64,000 nucleotides of DNA from Hormiphora californensis (Eukaryota; Ctenophora; Tentaculata; Cydippida; Pleurobrachiidae), in assembly GCA_020137815.1 (NCBI GenBank), contig CM035357.1, forward strand, positions 1,322,974 to 1,386,973. Reading direction: 5' to 3'. Within the stretch, counting starts at the first letter, position 1. Every line of letters begins with the position of its first letter. Below are positions 46,606 through 64,000 of this stretch, one piece after another. The notes beneath the pieces were generated by a model. That model was not told the origin of the DNA and searched no databases. It saw only the letters and a program-made list of their open reading frames with translations. Both the position numbers and the translations under genes were made by a program.

Positions 46606-47074
46606 ACTCAGACCATAGTCAGTATGAATACCCGACCAAACACAAAATACCTGTGTTACATGTTTTTTACCTATAATAACTAAATAATGCTCGTTTTTTA
46701 GTATCCAATCCTAAGGCTCTCTGGCGCCGCGACCCATCTGAGCGCACTGTCAAATGGGTATGGCCAATCTAAGGCTCTGAAGCACACAAAAACACACGCA
46801 CACTTTCACAGTGATCAATCTATCTGCCAGGATTCCTTTCTCTCTCTCTCTTTTTTTATCCTTCTCTCTCTCTCTTATTCCCTCTCTCTATCTCTCTTTT
46901 TCTCTCTATCTCCTTATCTCCCTATCTCCAGTCTCCCTATCTTTTTTGTCAACACACACTCAAAAAAACAATCACACACTTTCGATCAAGTCATTAAATG
47001 ACACATTTGGACTCTGTCCAAAAGAAACATACAGTCCCTTAATTAATTAATTAATTAATTAATTAATTAATTAA
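46606..47074. other. Intergenic sequence with micro-MITE fragment and pyrimidine-rich tract
   Basis: 46718-46755 is a CTGGCGCCGCGACCCATCTG fragment of the micro-MITE family, flanked by CCAATC(C)TAAGGCTCT repeats. 46838-46945 is CT-rich. 47039-47078 is an (AATT)n run touching the stop codon at 47075. Confidence 0.5.
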
Positions 47075-49085
47075 TTATCCCTCAATGCGAGCCCGGGGCT
47101 CTATGTGTAATGAGAATGTCTGGAAGGCAGGAACCCTCCTTCTACTGCTCTCTCCCAGTCTTCGTGTCACTACAGCCACTTCCTGTTCCTCCTCTTCCTC
47201 TCCCTCCATGGGTGATGTCAGGGGCGGGTCTGGAGGCGCTGAGATTGATCTGTAAATAGGGATGAGGTTAGGGGTGAGGGGTGAGGTTAGGGGGTGAGAT
47301 GAGGTTAGAGGGGTGAGGGATGAGGTTAGAGGGGTGGGATGAGGTTAGAGGGGTGAGGGATGAGGTTAGAGGGGTGAGATGAGGTTAGAGGGGTGAGGAA
47401 ATGTAGAGTCTAGTTGGCAGGCAACGCTTTGATCGTTAGGGGACAGCGTAGCCTGACAACAGTCCGTGGGTATACTTGTTAGTAACTCAGTAAGTTAACA
47501 CTTAGTAAGTTACTACGGGGGTATACTTACTCAATAATAGCTTCTACGAGATGAACATAGTGTGTAGAAAATCAGCAAAAACGCAAATCAACATAGAAAT
47601 TAACAGTGTGCAGCTGAAATTGAGGGCTTTCGAGAGGGAAGGAGGATTGTGGAGAACACCCAACAGTTAACATTCGAGAGGGGAGTGGGATTGTGGAGAA
47701 CACCCAACACTTAACATTCGAGAGGGGAGGGGGTTGTGGAGAACACCCAACAGATAACATTCGAGAGGGGAGGGGGAGAACACCCAACACTTAACATTAA
47801 TTGATAGTTTTCGAGAGGGGAGGGGGAGAACACCCAACACTTAACAATTAACATTAGTTGAGGGCTTTCGAGAGGGGAGGGGGGTTGTGGAGAACACCCA
47901 ACACTTAACATTCGAGAGGGGAGAGGGGGGTTGTGGAGAACACCCAACACTTAACAGTTAACATTAATTGAGGGGATGGATCCCGGGGGATTGTGGAGAA
48001 CACTCAACACTTAACAGTTAACATTAATTGATAGTTTTCGAGCTCTGCAGCTGGCAAGCCAAAATAAATTAATGCTCGGAAATCAACATTTAACACGTCG
48101 GTCGGCAGCTCGGTGATTTTGTCTGATTACTTCTACCCAGCTCGGTGATTTTGTCGTTACTTCTACCCTAAATCCAGTTTGACTGGCATTGAATTAGACC
48201 CTTCGTTGTAATGCATATGGAATAAAACTATAAAAGAGAACACCCAACACTTAACAGTTAACATTAATTGAGGGCTTTCGAGAGGGGAGGGGGATTGTGG
48301 AGAACACCCAACACTTAACATTCGAGAGGGGGGGGGGGTTGTGGAGAACACCCAACACTTAACAGTTAACATTAATTGATAATTTTCGAGCTCTGCTGCA
48401 GCTAGTAAGCCAACATAAATTAATGCTCGGAAATCAACATTTAACACGTCGGTCGGCAGCTCGGTGATTTTGTCGTTACTTCTACCCTAAATCCAGTTTG
48501 ACTGGCATTGAATTAGACCCTTCGTTGTAATGCATATGGAATAAAACTATAAAAGAGAACACCCAACACTTAACAGTTAACATTAATTGAGGGCTTTCGA
48601 GAGGGGAGGGGGATTGTGGAGAACACCCAACACTTAACATTCGAGAGGGGAGGGGGATTGTGGAGAACACCCAACACTTAACAGTTAACATTAATTGATA
48701 ATTTTCGAGAGGGGAGGAGGGGGATTGTGGAGAACACCCAACACTTAACAGATAACATTCGAGAGGGGAGGGGGGATTGTGGAGAACACCCAACACTTAA
48801 CAGTTAACATTAATTGATAGTTTTCGAGCTCTGCAGCTAGTAAGCCAACATAAATTAATGCTCGGAAATCAACATTTAACACTTAAACGTCGGTCGGCAG
48901 CTCGGTGATTTTGTCATTATTACTTCTACCCTAAATCCAGTTTGATTGGCACTGAATTAGACCCTTCTTTGGAATAAAACTATAAAAGAGCCACCTAGAC
49001 AAAGATGAAAGACAACTGAATTGGAATACCAAAAAGATACGGGAGGGAAGATATCCTTGTAATACCCGGGTATATCCTTGTTTAC

Positions 49086-49131
<46 letters not shown>

Positions 49132-49212
49132 TGGGGACTGGGGCCGGGAGATAAGACACCAACTAACCTGTAAGTTCTAATCGAGGCAGCCTTTTGCAAA
49201 ACCCTGTATTGT

Positions 49213-49250
<38 letters not shown>

Positions 49251-49382
49251 ATTCCTGAGTTTCTGGTAGTGTTGGTGTTGTGTTTCCCGCTCGATGATGC
49301 TCTCGCACTTGTTCTTTCTCCTCAAGATATCAGACCAGGTGATCTTCCGGGAAAACTTACGTTGCCGGATGTGTAGGGCTAT
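47075..49382 (-). CDS. Alternative C-terminal exons (tail B) of the nephrocystin-3-like gene
   Basis: Two exons: 49382-49168 and 47249-47075. The first starts IALHIRQRKFSRKITWSDIL and RRKNKCESIIERETQHQHYQ, then a run of 14 glutamines (CAR codons, about 49206-49250), then YRVLQKAASIRTYR. The second encodes SISAPPDPPLTSPMEGEEEE, a basic stretch TRRLGESSRRRVP and ends IEPRARIEG with TAA in the (AATT)n run. The first residues align with tail A (52269-52102, IALDIRQKRF, then SWRDIERRRDVC), same phase and acceptor position. This shows a duplicated exon after the last shared TPR exon. Phase 0 joins both to exon 52678-52496. Inference: alternative last exons giving different C-termini. Confidence 0.7.
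47630..49000. repeat. Higher-order satellite-like array between the tail B exons
   Basis: Short units GAGAACACCCAACACTTAAC and AGTTAACATTAATTGA plus TTCGAGAGGGGAGGGGG alternate. Three larger copies (about 48035-48240, 48375-48560, 48825-48990) add a block with TAAATTAATGCTCGGAAATC and GTCGGTCGGCAGCTCGGTGA up to ATAAAACTATAAAAGAG. Together they form a repeat of about 300 bp with variable sub-unit number. All ORFs here are repeat artefacts. Confidence 0.88.
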
Positions 49383-49569
49383 CTGTGTGTTATAGTATTT
49401 GGGTCAGAGAGAGGGAGGGGCATTTGGGTTAAAGAGAGAGAGAGAGAGAGAGGGGGAGAGTTATCTGTGTGTACAGAGAGGGTAATGGGTCATTTGTGTT
49501 TGAGTCAGAGAGAGGGAGGGGTAATTTGTTACAGTATTTGGGTCAGAGAGGGGTGTGTGTTACAGTATG

Positions 49570-51400
49570 TTCGCAAAAGGCAAGCTTCCCCTCGTCCGAC
49601 CCGAAGTTGGAATCATATGGGTTTAGTTTGTCGAACCGGCAAGTTGCTAACATTAAGACATGCACCTCCATGCCAACAATAAATAAATACTCGGTTTATT
49701 TATGACTCGTAATTATGAGAATTTTTATCAGAGGCAATTATGCCTCTGTGCAGTGTGCAGTTCAATGAACTGAGTTCATACCCCTGCACATACCCCTGCA
49801 CAAATTGGGGGCAAATTGTGCAGGGGCCACCCCAAAATTAATCTCTAAGTAATTAATTAATTAATTTTGACTATTCCCACTTTCTGTAGATTATATTATA
49901 TGTTTTATGCATGAAGAACATTCCTAGAAAGTTTCAAGTCGATATTTTAAGCAGAACGGAAAATATAATTTAGTGCATGGGCAAACAAAATGGTGCAAGG
50001 GCACATGTTCAGGGGAAATTTGCACAAATTGTGCAAGGGCAAATTTTAATTAATTTGCCTATAATTAATTACCTAATTGATATATTAATCATACGGCTCT
50101 TCTAGTACTCGTAGTTATGCTACTAGAACATGCATAGAAAGTTTCGTGTCAAAATATTAAACGGTGTGGACACAGTTCGATCATAAAATTGGTGCAAGGG
50201 CTGCCCTTGCACCATTTGCCCTTGCACATTGCCTGCCCTTGCAGGGGTGGCCCCAGCACGGATTTTTTGGGGGGGTGGTGTGGCCGAAGGCCACACTTCA
50301 ACTCCAAAACTAGCGACCGAGGTGCCGCGAAGCGGCGCCGAGGGAGCTGCGGCAGGGGGTTTGGGGGGCGCAGCCCCCCAACGGGGTCCAGGGGCGGAGC
50401 CCTTGGTGGGGGCTAGGGGGCGAAGCCCCCGGAAAATTTTAGTTTTTGATGAATTTTAAGCGTTTTGGAACAACTTTTTTTAACAATTTTCAGCCCTTTT
50501 AGAAAACTTTTTCAACGAGTTTCAGTAACAAGGGGCGAAGCCCCCTGGAAATTTTAATGAATTAAAGCAATTTAGAACAATATTTTATCAATTTTCAGCC
50601 CTTGGTGGGGGCAAATTTTTTTAATGATGTTCAGCCCCTGGTGTGGGTAAGGGGCGAAGCCCCCGGAAAAGTTTAGTTTTTGATCAATTTTAAGCAATTT
50701 AGAACAATATTTTAACGATTTTCAGCCCTTGGTGTGGGTTAGGGGCGAAGCCCCCGGAAAATTTTAGATTTTGATCAATTTAAAGCAATTTAGAACACTT
50801 TTTAAAGCTATTTTACCACCCCCAACAACCCCTGTTTGAAAAGTTTTGGGGGGGTGGCCACCCCCCCACCACCCCAGGCTGGGGCCACCACTGTGCCCTT
50901 GCACCAAATTCCATTTTTTGCACGGCTCTAACTAACTAATTAATTAATTTTGACTATTCCCACTTTTCGAACATCATCTTTTATGATTGAAGAACATTCC
51001 TACAAAGTTTCAAGTTGATATTTTAAGCAGAACGGAAAATAGAATTTGGTGCAAGGGCGCGGTGCAAGGGACAGAACACGCAATGTGCAAGGGCACGGTG
51101 CCCTTGCACCATTTTTAATTACCTATAATTAATTAATTAATTAAAAATTCAAAAATCCGCCAACGTCATGACACAAAGGAATACTACAAGAACATGCCTA
51201 CAAAATTTCAAGTCGATATCTCAAACGGTGTGGCCACAATCGTTGACATGTTTTTTTGCCCCCCCCCCCCCCAAAAAAAAGACCTTTCTTTGTTCTTAAT
51301 AGGGCCGGCATTTTTGGGTTTTTGTGCAAGGGCAAAAAATTTTTTTTCTTTTTTTCGTTTTTTGCTGTTTTCTTCGGGTCGGAGGTGCCTGCCGGCACCT
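49570..51400. other. Unclassified insertion-like region with GGGGCGAAGCCCC hairpins
   Basis: It interrupts a tandem repeat (TATTTGGGTCAGAGAGAGGG) found on both sides (49395-49565 and 51400-51510). Near both ends CCGACCCGAAG occurs in inverted orientation (about 49595 and 51375), so it may be one element. Inside: repeated words GGTGCAAGGGCA/TGTGCAAGGGC (49960-50235 and 51045-51110), and five or six units of about 90-100 bp each with GGGGCGAAGCCCCC followed by GGAAAATTTTAGTTTTTGAT and CAATTTTAAGCAATTTAGAA (50390-50790). GC-rich ORFs near 50190-50460 arise from these palindromes. No protein recognised. Confidence 0.55.
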
Positions 51401-51561
51401 AAATTTGGGTCAGGGAGAGAGGGAGGGGGAATGTGTTACAGTATTTGGGTCAGAGGGAGGGGGACTGTGTTATGGGTCAGAGAGAGATGGGGACTGTGTT
51501 ATGGGTAATTTAATTATGGGTAGTTTAATTATTCCCTGCTGAAGTTTTCTAAAAAACTGAT

Positions 51562-51800
51562 TCAGGTTCCTTTTGGTCTGTCATTGATAAAGGTTTTGCC
51601 ATGTCGACCTGGACTGATGACTAAGTGTGCCGCAACATTAGGAAACATCCCTTGCGTAAGAGAGTACTCTTTGTCGTCATTGTGACGTAAGATGCTCTGA
51701 TAAGAATAGATCCTGTAGTAGATGAGATCCTGCACACCCTCTCTTAATAAGTGGAGAGTTGTGCTAAAAATAGATTCAGGCACTTCACGTCATACCACTG
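51562..51800 (-). other. Orphan ORF, unrecognised
   Basis: Open from just after a TGA to a stop at 51562: about 75 codons, with GVQDLIYYRIYSYQSILRHN and MFPNVAAHLVISPGRHGKTF. Composition is protein-like. It lies between tail A and tail B of the nephrocystin-3-like gene, but no acceptor gives the phase 0 entry the upstream exon needs. It may be a third decayed tail or a transposon scrap. Confidence 0.3.
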
Positions 51801-51858
51801 CCCAGTCATACTGCTGCAGGAGGGGCTTCCAGGGAGCTTAAAATAATTTCAAACCCAC

Positions 51859-51968
51859 ACACACACACACACACACACACCCTCAGGGAAAAAAAGACAA
51901 ACCAGGTTGTGCAGGCCAGGGGATATCTGGGCGATGCAAAAGGAAAAACACACACACACACACACACA
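51859..51968. repeat. Two (CA)n microsatellites
   Basis: CA runs at about 51858-51880 and 51946-51968, plus CACACACTC at 52017. Confidence 0.95.
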
Positions 51969-52101
51969 TGCTCTAAAAATCCAGGCTAGAACGGGGGGAT
52001 CTGGATGAAGGGAAAACACACACTCTCTCGGCCAGAATGCTGCTAATGTTGGTTACGAAGTCACCCCTATTATTGCATAGCGCGGAAAAGGGGGAATTTC
52101 A

Positions 52102-63946
<11,845 letters not shown>

Positions 63947-64000
63947 CTAGAAGAGGGGGTTAGAGCACCGGGAAAGGGTTTATTAGGGTTATTAGGTGCC

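Noticed and set aside
50189-50459. GC-rich ORFs
   Set aside because: Produced by GGGGCGAAGCCCC palindromic repeats; no protein signature.

Overview
This is eukaryotic nuclear DNA from an animal, most likely an early-branching invertebrate such as a sponge. That placing is inference: the genes are clearly metazoan (nephrocystin-3-like STAND/TPR protein, INPP4 phosphatase, TRABD, eIF2A, ACAA2, CD225/dispanin), introns are many, short and GT-AG, and none of the repeats I can see is one I know from vertebrates. There is no operon, CRISPR array or prokaryotic gene.

Layout. 1-272: reverse-transcriptase fragment of a LINE (minus). 1306-3127: a CD225/dispanin gene (plus), with two further copies of its last exon at 6610-6726 and 13788-13892. 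9.7-24 kb: repeat-rich block with an LTR retrotransposon remnant, two long duplicated segments, a piggyBac-type insertion and structured palindromes. Many differences between repeat copies here are single-base indels, so base accuracy may be poor. 24.6-38.1 kb: three minus-strand genes head to tail: ACAA2 (8 exons), EIF2A (12 exons), INPP4 with an N-terminal PH domain (4 exons). 38.1-42.2 kb: transposons, including a 1.55 kb foldback. 42.2-44.7 kb: TRABD (plus, 7 exons). 44.7-47 kb: intergenic with an inverted-repeat element. 47.1-63.9 kb: a minus-strand nephrocystin-3-like gene, open at its 5' side, with two alternative C-terminal tails.

Exon models were built by hand from homology, reading phase and GT/AG sites. 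Lengths close to the human orthologues support them: ACAA2 394 aa against 397, EIF2A 572 against 585, TRABD 368 against 376.

The most striking pattern is that at least seven 3' splice sites in three unrelated genes have been tandemly copied together with the first bases of their exon, giving arrays of decoy acceptors inside the intron (EIF2A exons 5, 9, 12; TRABD exon 3; nephrocystin-3-like exons 5, 8, 16; probably also exon 6). Second, a 105-110 bp hAT-type MITE carrying an E-box palindrome and CCAAT motifs occurs nine times, five of them within about 45 bp of a splice donor. Third, two unrelated genes carry duplicated, diverged terminal exons that would give proteins with different C-termini.
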